DNA from: Ostrinia nubilalis
Taxonomy: Eukaryota; Arthropoda; Insecta; Lepidoptera; Crambidae
Direction: 5' to 3'
Length of the DNA stretch: 64,000 nucleotides
NCBI RefSeq assembly: GCF_963855985.1
Contig: NC_087092.1
Span: forward strand, 7,378,001 to 7,442,000
Under the pieces are notes generated by a model that saw only the letters and a program-made list of their open reading frames with translations, had not been told where the DNA came from and searched no databases. This document shows, piece by piece, positions 20,180 through 32,109 of the stretch. Each line of letters opens with the position of its first letter. The stretch's first letter is position 1. The translations under genes and the position numbers were made by a program.

Positions 20180-23017
20180 TTTTAAACAACAAATAACTTA
20201 CTTGGAGTATTTATTGTTAGATATTTATATCATTAAATAGAATGCAACAATTACAAAGCTTTACTTTCTTGCATTGCTTTACTAACTCTACTTGCTATCC
20301 AAAGTCCAAACATAGGAAGGTATACTATTTACATTTAAAGTAAATAAATAAATAAATCCATCAGCTTTTATTATCAATTATCTATATTACTCTTTTCGTT
20401 ATCACAACTAGGTACGTCACGTTGATATACTTGCTCGTGGCCCGTAGTAAATGATGGTATTATGATTTTGTATTATTTAGATAGGACCTAAATCATTATT
20501 TACAAATTATGAAATATTTCATTAAATCAAATGTAATTGAAATGGAATCATAGGCTGTGCTTATCTTCCGCCCGCGCTGCGCTGCGCGTGAGTCGCCGCG
20601 GCCGCATGCGCCGGGTGGGCGAGCTGCGCCGACCAACTCGCTGCGCACTCGGCACTCGCTGAGACTCGGCTCCGCAGCAAATTTCGCCGCTCTCGCCCAC
20701 TGATCTACATTTCACCTCCAATATGGGTCAATAACTGCCCACGCTCAGCCCCTCCGAGCGCGGCCGTTCACCTCGCCACTCCAAATCATTGTTCGCCAAA
20801 TGTATAGCGTAGCTGCGGGTCGATGGCCCCATGAATGGTGAGAGAATCTTCTTCGAACGACACTCGACACGATGCCATCAACGCACATACATCCTCCGGC
20901 CAATCGTCGGTTTATCAGCTGCGCGCGGCAACATAAACACCGAGTCATTACCTTTTCGAATAAGTAATCATCATTCAGCCAGCTGTCAGCACTTCCAGTA
21001 ACATCGAGTGATAATCATATCATACAAATTGCATTATAAGGATCTTCTATCTAAGGTAACCTAATCTTACAATTTGTTTGAGATACGTTTATTGTTATAG
21101 AAAGGTGAAATATCTAATAGAAACTGCGACAAATGGAAAGACGCGTAAAAGCTCGTGAAAGCTGCGCAAGCGATATGAACCTACCGTAATCTCAGATTTC
21201 ATCGTTACAGGATGACCAAGTCTTGAAACTCGTTTTGCAATTTGTTTACATTTTTGAGGCAACATCCCACAATGTAAACCGACAATGTGCCTTTACCATA
21301 ACACTGCAGTGGGTATAATAAAGGAATACTGAGTTAACCAAATATTGGACTGCAAGGAAAGTGGCGCGCTGAACGGCGCTCGCGCTGCCTCCGCTCGAAG
21401 TGTCACGACGAACTCTTACATAAGGACTCGTTGTGCTTTCGAAAATATAATGGGCAATTTTTACCATTCCTTGTCTGAACAATGGCCTTCTTACTCGCGT
21501 GTTGCGTGCTCAGAAGAAAGTTACATGGATATGCATACGTTTGTAAGATGATACTTATCTAAGCGTTGATACGCATAAGACAAAACATTGTATCTACATG
21601 CTTCCCGTTACTTGTGCTTATGTCTTGTTTCTTTGTGTTATTGTGTTGAATGGGAATACAATTTCGTGGTAGGCTGAAAGACCGCATAGCAACTAGTGGA
21701 GTCGCAAAAACCAGCTTCGTATTTCGGCTCTGGGCAGTTACCGCACGACAGCCGACAGGCCGTGCAAGGAGAAACACATCGCTTGCTCCACATTCGAGTT
21801 TGGAGCCGATGACTCCTCGTGACCGTGTCCCCCTTACCGAGTGCTGCTTTATCTCGCCGAATTTCTCTCTTCTGTTCCGCATCATCACGGACAAAAAGTT
21901 GAGACCCGTTGTGGAAGCGCGGCCTAGTTGTGGCAACGAGTTGGTCACACCGCGACGCATACCACTCGGTGTCAGCGAAAATTGAACTCTTCAAATGTGT
22001 TAATTGTCCGAAAGTGGACGAAAACACTTACGAGTGTAACTAGCATAAAAACAACTATAAATAAGATTGCAGAATACGTTAAGCATCAGTTAACCGATAT
22101 TTTAGGTGATTAGCAGAGGTTAAAAGTTTATGCTTAACGGAACTTTGCACGTAGATTTAGAATACAATATGTTTGGACACGGTTGAACCCATGATTTGTC
22201 TGTAAATGTTAGGTTCCTGATAAAGAAAAGTAGACAGATGTTTGTTAGATTTTTGTTTGTTTGATTGTTTAGTAAAAGCAAAAATCCATGTGAAGATCGA
22301 TGTGTTTAATAGAGCAATTATTTCTCTACAGTCTAGACAGTGACCAACTTACATGCTATGTTTATTTAAATTGGTATGTGCAGAGCCAGATTCAAATTAG
22401 AATCAAAATAGTAATTGATAAGGAACTGATAAGGATCGTTTTATTTTAATATTTTTGGATGAGAATTGGACGATTTTCTTCTTTCTAAGGTAAAAAAATA
22501 GTCAGTATTTAAATACCTAATGTATCACCCAACGTAGAAATGTAAGCAAAAATATACTTCTATCTAGTACTTACAGAAAGTACCTAAGTTGTTGAATGGT
22601 CAGAAAGACCATTCAACAGTAGAGCGTTTATTTGATGCAAGCAATAAAAGTAACTTGTACCCTATAAAATAATTACCGTAGGACCACCACCTACTAACCG
22701 ACAAACCAAAGTGAATCGCGTATTCATGACTCTTTTTTCACTTTCCGACTCTAGCTTGGAGTCATTAAAATTTTACAGTTAGTTATCACAAGTCAGGCCT
22801 TTAAATGGTGGGTTTAAACGGTGATAAACGAGTACAAGATGCAAGTTTAGCTACATATAAATATACACAACTTTATCATGTTAAAGTTAACTTTAGGAAG
22901 TTTTTAAATAATTATGTTTATTACCTAGATGACTTCTCTATTATTAATTTGAATACTTACTAAGGTTGTGTGCTTATGGCATTTTAAATTGTTTTGTATC
23001 TGGTTCTAAACAGTCTC
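20180..23017. other. Gene-poor region with a GC-rich island
   Basis: No protein-coding gene is supported. At about 20560-20950 the base composition changes sharply to GC- and CpG-rich (GCGCTGCGCTGCGCGTGAG and similar), unlike the AT-rich surroundings. This could be a promoter or first exon of a gene outside the window. Open frames at 21559-22027 overlap on both strands and have no domain. A perfect 11-bp-stem hairpin (GTTGAATGGTC, 5-nt loop) lies at 22591-22617. Confidence 0.35.
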
Positions 23018-23020
23018 TAA

Positions 23021-23132
23021 GGCTGGGTTGCACCATCTTACTTTAACAAACATCAAAAATCTGTCAAATTCCATACAAAAAGCACCAGTTGTCGTTATAG
23101 TTACAGTTAAAGTTAGGTGGTGCAACTCAGCC
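23021..23132. mobile_element. PIF/Harbinger-type MITE, copy 1
   Basis: Inverted ends GGCTGGGTTGCACCA ... TGGTGCAACTCAGCC, with TAA on the left and TTA on the right. 112 bp. The same family occurs at 38879-39030 with a TTA duplication. A 3-bp TWA duplication points to PIF/Harbinger (family knowledge). Confidence 0.65.
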
Positions 23133-23138
23133 TTAGTA

Positions 23139-23198
23139 TAGCTCAGATGGAAGAGTAGTCGTCCGGCAAGCGAAAGGTCGTACCTATGTTCAATTCCC
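23139..23198 (+). pseudogene. tRNA-like sequence (A and B boxes)
   Basis: TAGCTCAGATGG at 23139-23150 fits the pol III A box and GTTCAATTCCC at 23188-23198 fits the B box, with normal tRNA spacing. I cannot pair an acceptor stem or a clean T stem, so it is a tRNA pseudogene or the head of a tRNA-derived SINE rather than a working tRNA. Confidence 0.4.
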
Positions 23199-23700
23199 AC
23201 CGTAGGCAGTTTGATTTCTTCAAGTTATTTATAATTTAGTTTGAGATGCGACTCTTAACGCGAGAAAATTTTAATAAAATTAATCATTGATCTGTAATTT
23301 TTTAGATTGCGATTTTGCGACAATAATAATCTCATGTCTGATGTGCTGTCGACGTGCCTACGTAGCACTTGACTAAGTAAGTATGCTTACAAAGTCAATA
23401 CTGAAACAAGAGTTTCAAACCTGTTTTACAAGTTCAGCCTGTCGAGGCAATTTTCTGAGGCGCTTTACAGTTTCAGTAACTCTTTTTAATTTTGGTGTCG
23501 AGCACGTTCGCCTTACGGTAGTTTAATGAAACAAGTTCTCAATTAATTGGCAGTTTCGTCATTTAATTCAATAAACCAAGTGAATGTAATTATTTAAGTG
23601 TAGATTGTCTCGAAAAAAAAAATACTTAGTTGTTTTAGTATGAGAATATTACACACTCATTTTTTTTTTTTTTTTTGGACTATCCCGCGGAACACACTCA

Positions 23701-23760
23701 TTGAACAGTGTTTTTAAAGTGACGTTTAGTATGGAAATGTCACTTTAAAACAGTGTTCAA
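23701..23760. repeat. 60-bp imperfect hairpin MITE
   Basis: TTGAACAGTGTTTTTAAAGT pairs with its inverted copy ending in CACTGTTCAA, with a loop of about 12 nt. It lies shortly after a run of 18 Ts (about 23660-23677). Confidence 0.5.
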
Positions 23761-23928
23761 CAAGCATGCAACTTTTTATTAGTAAGGGGGTAATAGTATA
23801 AAACTACACATACTATTTAAATTGTTAATACCCCTTATTTCAAACCATTGTTCTACATACAAGCTTCCACAAAATATCACTAAAATATAACTAAACTTAA
23901 ATGCAACCTTTCACTACTATAATAATAA

Positions 23929-25095
23929 CACTAGTTTACAAGGTTTTTTACCCAGAGATGAAACTGATATGTATCGGTAGAGTTATTAACCCTTACTTAA
24001 AAACTGAACTTAGAAAAAATTTAGGACGTCAAATTTTGTAAATATTGATTATATTAATTTTTATCATTTTTACACATTTATCTCTAAAAAACAATAAAAA
24101 ATGAGTCGTTTTACTCCTTCTTTTATACTGATTAGTATCAGTTTCCCTTATTATAGACCAGCAGCAATCCGATAATATATTTTTATCCCAAATTCCTTGT
24201 TATCTTTCCTCAAAAACCTTCAAATCCTGGTGAAAACTTTCGCCATGCTCAACACTCACGCTTCCCAGGTTCTCAGGAAAAAAATCCAGGTGAGAATGTA
24301 AAAAATGAATTTTTAACGACTTGCATGGGTATTCCTTGGTAATTCCTCAATAATTTAGAAACAATTTCTGCATAATTCTCAGATTAATTTATAGTTTCCC
24401 TTGAAACTTTTCACTACTGCTTTAAATTAATACCAAGCATCTTTCCCTTACTGGAATTGCTGGGTAATGATGGATAAAGAATTCCTTCAGACTGTAGCAC
24501 AGGTTTTGTGACTGATGCAACATCAGAATATTGTATGTTCTTGGTTTTGTTGCTAAAACCTGTAGTTTCCGTGAGGCAAAAGTAACAGTCATTAATGTGA
24601 TTTGTTGGTTCTCTCCATAACATTGGGGTGCCGAACGAATCGTATATGTTTTCTTCTTCCTGGAGCCTAGTGCAATAATATACTTCTCAAATTTTCGCAC
24701 ACTGCACCAGGAACCCATTTTTATCAGGTTTGTTATCGAGATTTGAAAGTAATAGAAATAGGCCCGTTTTACGGCCTCAGTGATTGGTCTCTTCATTTTT
24801 GACAATATAATTTGACCACAAACTTAGCAAAAGTTATTTGGTCTTAATTTACACTGCCTTCGTGACATTTTAAAACAAGTGAAAATGTTAAAATAATACT
24901 TAAACGCAATTAAAATAAAGTAGAAACTCCGACACGGCTAACAAGACAGCTTACTTAGGTTAATGCGGATATCTCAAAAACTTGACGTGATAAAAATATG
25001 AGACATATATTTTTGTAATAAGGGGGCTGGTAGAAAACACATCCCATATGAATTATCTTTGGGTAAAAGAAAAACTTTTTTTTTGTAAACTAGTG
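23929..25095 (-). mobile_element. DNA transposon with CACTAGTTTACAA ends
   Basis: The left end CACTAGTTTACAAGG and the right end in reverse complement CACTAGTTTACAAAA are inverted repeats; the similarity resumes further in at TTACCCAGAGAT / TTACCCAAAGAT. TAATAA flanks both sides (23923-23928 and 25096-25101), a probable 6-bp target duplication. Inside, on the minus strand, lies a decayed copy of a conserved unnamed protein (24100-24805). I cannot name a superfamily for this combination. Confidence 0.6.
24100..24805 (-). pseudogene. Broken conserved protein, probable transposase of the enclosing element
   Basis: The N-terminal part (24805 down to about 24414) starts MKRPITEAVKRAYFYYF and continues after a frameshift near 24640 as MLWREPTNHINDCYFCLTET. 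The C-terminal part (about 24350 to 24100) reads KIHFLHSHLDFFPENLG, EHGESFHQD, then after an in-frame stop QGIWDKNILSDCCW. I recall proteins with WREPTNHxxDCYFC near the N-terminus and HSHLDFFPENLG near the C-terminus as widespread unnamed predictions in arthropods and cnidarians. In such proteins several hundred residues separate these blocks; here they almost abut, so the middle, with any catalytic core, is deleted. The copy is dead, but its place between terminal inverted repeats suggests the family is a transposase. Confidence 0.6.
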
Positions 25096-25101
25096 TAATA
25101 A

Positions 25102-27290
25102 TTAATGTACTTTTTGGAAATGTCGTAGGCGTTTCTCAGCTTCTAACGAAAGAAACTAAGAAGCTATGTCTGAAACATGCCAAAAGTACCTTCAATATGT
25201 TGATATGAAAACCAATCGTCAGCAATAACATTCAATAACTGCACATAAAATGTGTATTACCACTTACTAGTAATAAAACGCGTAATAATTTTATCTGTCG
25301 GCGACTGTTTAGTCGTTTATGAATGGTAGAAGTGGTAGAAGTCACTGTATATTTACTAATCAATTTACTTTTTGTTTTTAGTAAAACCATTTTTTTATGT
25401 AGGAATGGGTATCCATTAATAAGTATAGAAGCACTAAATACATATCTATTTTTAAATAAAAAGTAGGTAAAATAGTTCCAGATCCAGTACGTAGAAGTAG
25501 TGCATTCCGTCCAATCACTCACTTCCGGTCTCTAGCAATCGGACGTCTAAAAACCTACGTTAATCTTTGGTATGTTGAACCTCGTCGAAAACATTTTCAA
25601 GACATATTTTCTTAAGAGCCATTTTACATTTTCGTGCGAATTTCTAAGATTTTGGAAGCATGAATTACTATCTTAAGCAACACCCAGATATTATTTAATA
25701 ACTGCGAAAGATAGGTCAATCCTTGGTGTTGACCATTAATGAAACGGATTTACTAAAACTCTTTTGCTTAATTCACAGTGCCCCATCTCCCACAACCATT
25801 TTACGGAAAAATTGCCGCAGACTCATTTTCAAAGTCCTGTATCTATTATTTATGCTCATATAATAAGCTTAAAAATATATAGTAATCATCGGACATATAT
25901 TTTTGTAGTCCATTAATGAAATAGATTCTTGAATTTCATTACCATTATTGAGTAAAATCTAAAAATAATTTGGCAAATTTGAAGATTAACGTCACATTTT
26001 GATCGTGGTTTTTGGTTTAAAAACACAGCAATAACTGCAATAAAAGTATCCCAAAATAAAGTATATTCATTGTAGAATTGATTTCTACAGTTATTGTTTA
26101 AATATTAGTAACCACTTTGTCAAAATATTGATGTGAATATCAGTATAAATTACAATGCGCAAGCCGACATCGATTAGTATGGCGCGAGCGCCCGTCAAGG
26201 CAGGACCTGTGTCATTTTTCCCGCCGTGACGTTTACGTGCGTTCGTGTCGTGAAGCGGTGATTTGTACGGCGACCAAATACATTTGATACTATGCCGAGA
26301 GGCTGTTTCGAGTCGGCCGGCCGAGCAGAAATTGAAATGATAAATTTTAATTTCTTTGACGGATCTGGGTGTAACTATGTATAATATGTAGGTAACATGT
26401 ATTTAATTGAATAAATAAATTATAAAAAAGTATATCCATTATGCTAGCACCCTTAACACAAGCATATTGGTTGCCTACTTTTGGACTAGATGGCGCTGCG
26501 AAATTGTCCAAAGATTTGTTTATTTATTTCCGTACCGCGCGGGAATAACTTGACATGTCATTTTTGCGTACTTTTCAGGGGAGCGATTTTAAAGTTTAGA
26601 GTTCTCTGGTAAATCGGAATTAATGATAATTGATATTTTTATGATTGAAATAAGCTAATTTGATGCGTATTTTTCGATTGGCGTAAGAATTTGATTAAAT
26701 TATCTTCTTAATCTATTAAAAAAAAGACTTGTCAAGTTGTGTACCGACGACTTGTCAAGTTATTCACCAAAGAAAAACAAACATTTAAGGTGTAAAAATT
26801 GGATTTAAGTTAATTATTTTGAATGAAGTTTAAGTAAAAAAACAAAACATAAAAATAGAACATATTTTTATCACTTTTGCAATGAAATAGTAACAAATTT
26901 ATTAGAAAAATCAAATATAATCGCAGATTATGATTGCTTTTGATCAGATAATTGTACGTTTACTTAAAATTAAAAAAAAAAGACAAATAAAAGAACAAAA
27001 GCCATGCTTCATAACAAGCACAATTAATTTTAATTATTTTAGGCTTACCATTAAGCTTAAAATAATTAAAATTAACTGGATATATTTTTGCGTAAGGTCG
27101 ACACGCCCTTTCGCGTCCACCGTCCAGTTCACGTCCAAATGATGGATCACTCTAGAACGTAAGCTATTGCTATGATTCCCTGAATATATGACAGGTTAAA
27201 AAAAATAAAAAAATCTTATATCATGCTACCGTTTTTGCCAAAAATAAATCCCACGTGAGCAGGTGCGCGTTTCAAGGTAAGTTTTTAATA
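25102..27290. other. Intergenic, no gene recognised
   Basis: AT-rich sequence with a moderately GC-rich patch at about 26160-26330 (GGCGCGAGCGCCCGTC). The phrase ACTAGATGGCGCT near 26487 recurs near 55350 and probably belongs to a short dispersed repeat. Short frames at 25232-25522 and 26930-27142 are low-complexity and lack domains. Confidence 0.35.
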
Positions 27291-27292
27291 TA

Positions 27293-28387
27293 CAGTGTGA
27301 GTCACGTTAAAGTGTACATATGAAAATAGATGAAACTAGACCTATTTTTATCGACAAAAAAGAGGTCAAAATTTTTTTGAGATTTTTTTTTAATTTTTTA
27401 TACATTTTTATTTCTTCCAATTACTTATTGTAAAGAAAACGTAATAACTTTTAAACTAAGCGGTATATCCTGATAAAATAAAAACAGTAATAATTTAATG
27501 CTAAATAACAGGCGATACTAAAAAATACATAAAATACACAAAAAAATGCCAACAAATAATAAAAAAATATACTTTTTGAAAAAAATCTGCTTAAAAATTC
27601 GTGTTTTTTTGGTTATTTGATAAATTTCTCCAAAAAATGCCCCTATAACCGGGGGTTTTTATTACTTTGTATTATTTTCTATCGTATTACCTTCGTAAAA
27701 CCAAAAATCGCATGTCTTTATCCCTATCACAACGTTTGCAATGATCGTTTGAACACAGGCCTACCACAACATTATTCTCTGCTACAGGTAGAGACAATTT
27801 TAATTGTAACTAAAATGCTTATTTTACTTCGAAATATTTGGTTTTTATTTGAAATCTAACTTTTCTTTATCAAAATTACAAATCTAGAGCCATTTTCAGT
27901 TTCGTTGTTAACGAAGCGTTGAATGGCGCGCCCGGAGAGGCTTAGTTCAAACGATCATTGCAAACGTTGTGATAGGGATAAAGACATGCGATTTTTGGTT
28001 TTACGAAGGTAATACGATAGAGAATAATACAAAGTAATAAAAACCTCCGGTTATAGGGGCATTTTTTTGAGAAATTTATCAAATAACCAAAAAAATACGA
28101 ATTTTTAAGCAGATTTTTTTCAAAAAGTATCATTTTTTATTATTTGTTGGCATTTTCTGGGTATTTTATGTACTTTTTCAGTATCGTCTGTTATGTAGAA
28201 TTATTACTGTTTTTATTTTAGCAGGATATACCGCTTAGTTTAAAAGTTATTACGTTTTTTTTACAATAAGTAATTGGAAGAAAAAAAATTGTATAAAAAA
28301 TTAAAAAAAAATCTCAAAAAATTTTTTACCTCTTTTTTGTCGATAAAAATAGGTCTAGTTTTATCTATTTTCATATGTACACTTTAA
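27293..28387. mobile_element. Foldback (long-TIR) element, copy 2
   Basis: Starts CAGTGTGAGTCACGTTAAAG after a TA (27291-27292). The left arm (to about 27748) and the right arm (about 27956-28387) are inverted copies of roughly 440 bp around a 205-bp core (GTTTGAACACAGGCC ... GGCTTAGTTCAAAC). The last roughly 15 bp of the right terminus are missing. It lacks the retroposon insertion present in copy 1, so it shows the uninterrupted target. No transposase frame. Confidence 0.8.
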
Positions 28388-28852
28388 ACATTTAAACATA
28401 ATAATTTGTAGATTTTATATCAAAAAATATAATCATTTAACAAAATTAATTTTCTTATAATATTTTAATTCTATTACAACCATTTTCCACTTCATCGCAG
28501 ATGAAATCGCGGGCAAAAAGCTAGTATGAAATATGTAGTATTGCCTGCGGCTTCACCCGCTTGAAATTTAGTTTGTCACAGATCGTCATAAATTATAGCC
28601 TATACATTGTTATTCTGGTCGACGCCAGGGATGGATGAGCGTCGCTGTCGCTGGCGACAGGGTCTTCTGGTTCAGGGTTCATGGCGTAGGTCTCAGGCAA
28701 AATGAAATCCACTACACACAGCACTAATAATAATAATTACACACAGCACTAGAGTCGTATCGGAACTGAATGAACCAAAGGTCTTGCGATAGGAACGTCC
28801 GACCCGAGTGATAGTTGAACACAGACTGCCTAGTACTGCTGTACTGTACTGT
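28388..28852. other. Intergenic, repeat debris
   Basis: AT-rich flank of the foldback element and repeat-like sequence near 28545-28620 (GCGGCTTCACCCGC, ATTATAGCCTATACA), of a type commonly adjacent to the tail at 28853-28945. No gene. Confidence 0.35.
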
Positions 28853-28945
28853 AAAGTTTCATCAAAATCTGTTCAGTAGTTTTTGCGTGAAAGTGTAACA
28901 AACATCCAGACATCCACACAAACTTCCGTATTTATAATATTAGTA
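28853..28945 (+). repeat. Dispersed repeat 3' tail
   Basis: CATCAAAATCTGTTCAGTAG ... GTGAAAGTGTAACAAACATCC ... TATTTATAATATTAGTA. The same tail is present at 507-591 and partly at 34118-34182. It ends in an ATTAGTA-like motif rather than poly(A). Class uncertain. Confidence 0.5.
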
Positions 28946-31689
28946 AGACTAGTAAGAAGTAAGATAGTAAGATGAATTATTTTAGTTATTTGTTTACTTA
29001 TAATAATATTTATTTATTTATTTCTTAGCTCTGTCTGATAATGGATCTGGAGGAGATGCAATGGCCACCTCCGTAACAAAACAATAGAACCCTATGGAGT
29101 TTGGGCTTGTGTGATTCGCCTTGACGAATATTTCGTATCCAGGGTCCGATGATGGAGCTGTAAGGGGGCAGATTTTTTTTTTCACTATGTGACTGTCTTT
29201 ATTTTGTACATAATATATATTTTACATATTATACCTATTCGTGTTTCATTATGAATCGAAATATAAAAGACTTAATAAACTCTATTAAAAATTTAAATTA
29301 ATTTATCAAGTTTGAATACCTCATTCTACCTTAAAATTTATAACTTAAATCAAGTCTTAATACGGTCACAGCTCAAGATTTTTTTGTCCATTTCAGCGTT
29401 CTTTTTACTCTTTTGACGTTGCGTTGACAGCTTTTACCTAAATTCGCGCGGAATATTTTTGTGAAATGGCTCTTAAGGTGAAATATTTTTCACAGATATT
29501 CAGAATTTTGTAGGTAAACCAAATTTTATACGAACGACTCTACATTATGAATAACTGCCTCCCTTGCGACATCATTCGCACAGATGTTGGAAGCTCCAAA
29601 TTACTTCCAGCCCCATCTCACCCCCTTACAGGGGTGGATTTTCCTATCAATATTTATTAGAGGATGCCAATATTCTACTTCATCGCCGGGAACTTAATCT
29701 ACTAAATTTCGAGATATTTCGTGATAAGTGTGAGACCGAATTTTATGGAAAAAATATTTGAAGTTTTGAAGAAAACGCAAACATCCTATTAGATGGATTC
29801 TGCCACACAAAGGATACTAAAACTACTAATCATATTGCTTACATCGCGCAGAAATTGGATAAAGTGAAAGCTCATCGTCGATTTTAATTTTAATTGCTCG
29901 CTTAGCCGTTGTCAAAAGCTTAAATAGCGCGCTTGTAGCGTAATGCGCATAACTTTCTCTTTGATAATAATAAAGTGCGTTTTAAAAAACGTTATGTTCA
30001 GTTACAGGTGTCGTGCAATACCGACCGGCGGGCGGCTGCGCGGGCGCCTCCGCGGGTAAATGTCACGCGCGCGGCCTCCGCACTCACAAACGGCCTTTGC
30101 AGTTCGGCGCGGTCGACGACCCGCACGGGGTCGATGACCGAACCCACATTTAGTTTTCACTTTCGTTCACTAAGGATAACTGTACCACATACGTCATGCA
30201 CCCGCAATCTACGCGATGCGGTTCCTGGAGCACACGCGGAATACGCAATACCCTGCCTGGCACACATTTTAAGCAATAGGTTCTGCCAAATTATTCTAAC
30301 AACCATATTTTTCATGCGTACTACGTAACAGCGACTTTTCGTGTTGAGCAACTAGATTTATTATTGACAGATCTATCCGCCCAAACCACCAATCCTAACA
30401 TTTGGATATAATTAATGTTACATATTCAAATGTTAATCGAAAGGACCGCATGCTTCGGTCCAACTACGTCCGTCACCTACCTAGGCTTAAGGTTGTTGCA
30501 CTAATGATAGCCGGTGTTGTAACTCGGACATAGGAGCAGTGTCCTTTTGATGCATTTTGGGTACAATTAGGTAATTTTTGGTGGGGGGCGCGGCAGTGTG
30601 AGGGGGAGAGGGGCGGTGCGTGGGGTTGCGGATTCGGTGGTTGCGCAAGCGGCGGTCGTCGACTTGGTTATGTCACTGGGTTACGTAAGCGTTACCTCGC
30701 AACGCTCTCGGGCGCCAATTGACCGTTTCGCACTTCTCGCGAACTATTTGCGGTCGGCTGAGGCTCGTTAGCACTCCGCGCCTGCGCCTCTTGACCGACT
30801 CACTCTATTGTCCGTACCACCCTCCAACAGGTGATAATTAAGCTCGTTAGCGTTCCCGTGCGCGCTGATTGCAAAAGGGTGCTACATGCTCAAGTTTGCA
30901 AATAATGTCTGAAAAGGCTGTGAAAAACCGACACGAAACGTAAAAAGGTACTAATGGAAATATGGTCACTTGTAAACATATTTTTAATTTTTTTCCGAAC
31001 ACACAACTAGGATCTTGTTAAAATAGGGGATGACTTAGCTGGAATCCATTACACGTGTTTGATATCTGTTAATGAATATCATAATCTGTTTTAATTACTC
31101 GCTAAGTTATAGGACGGATTAAATATTCAATTCGGTTTTACAATCAATTATTTATAGAGGCTTAGTTCGAAGATAAATGGATCCGAATCAGATCGGCTTA
31201 GAGCGTTGCGTAAAATCAAGCAGCCTCCAATTAAGTTCAACCTTTCATGAATCGATTAGTGAACATCAAAATTATTCATTGTTGAGAGCAGGTGTGCCCT
31301 GGAGGAGTAATTATGCGATATGGCTGTGAAGGGGCTGGAGCGTTGCGTCAGAGTGCGGAGAGCGGTCGGACTCAACGCACAAGGTTGCAGAGGTTCAATG
31401 CTCTAGAAATACGACAGCACGCGACCCCGGGCAACCGCAGCGGCCCAAACCGTGCGCGAGCGCCGCTCTATGCGTAGAGCCGCGACTACGACCGTAGTCG
31501 ATCGATATGCTCCGCGCAGCTTTCGTGCGATTTCGATAATCGGTGCTGCAGCTGCATTTTTCTCACACATTATAGCACCCCTGGAGTAACAGAGATAGAT
31601 TGAGCCGAATAAAAAACCGAAATTATTTCGCGGAGAACTCCGAAAGCGTTCCAGTTGAAAAGTAATTTAACATAATTATAACTTTTTAA
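28946..31689. other. Gene-poor region with GC-rich patches
   Basis: No coding gene is supported. GC-rich patches at about 30020-30150, 30580-30830 and 31330-31550 stand out from the AT-rich background and may be unassigned promoters or first exons. The block at about 29595-29700 (CCAGCCCCATCTCACCCCC) resembles dispersed repeats. Open frames here occur on both strands and have no domains. Confidence 0.3.
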
Positions 31690-32108
31690 AAAAATAAAAC
31701 CGACTTCAAATGCGTGAACACGAAAAAAAACTAAAAATTAAAAATATTGCGTATAAAAAAGTTCATCCCCAATTTTACACCCTTGGGGGTGAAATATTTT
31801 CTTCAAATTCGCATGAAACCACCCTTTTGATAATACCTATTCAACAAAAAAATAATCGTTCAAATTGATTTATAATCGGCGGAGATATTGCGTATAAAAA
31901 AGTTCATCCCCAATTTTCCACCCTTGGGGGTTGTTTTTTCTATTATTAAATTTAAATGGGACCACCCTTGAGGTAGTACCTATACGCCGAAAAAAGATTT
32001 GTTCAAATCGGTTCATAATTGGCGGAGCTATCGCGTAACAAACATAGAAAAAAAAAAAAAACATACGGGTCGAATTGAGAACCTCCTCCTTTTTTGAAGT
32101 CGGTTGAA
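31690..32108. mobile_element. Non-autonomous element with AAACCGACTTCAAA ends
   Basis: AAACCGACTTCAAA near 31690 and TTTGAAGTCGGTT near 32105 form short terminal inverted repeats. Inside, a unit of about 140 bp (GATATTGCGTATAAAAAAGT, CATCCCCAATTTT, CACCCTTGGGGGT) is tandemly duplicated from about 31743 and about 31882. The right side has CGGGTCGAATTGAGAACC, which I recall from widespread lepidopteran repeats. No frame. Confidence 0.55.
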
Positions 32109-32109
32109 A

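Noticed and set aside
21559..22027. Frames of 111-133 codons on both strands
   Set aside because: They overlap one another, lack any recognisable domain and have no promoter or splice evidence.
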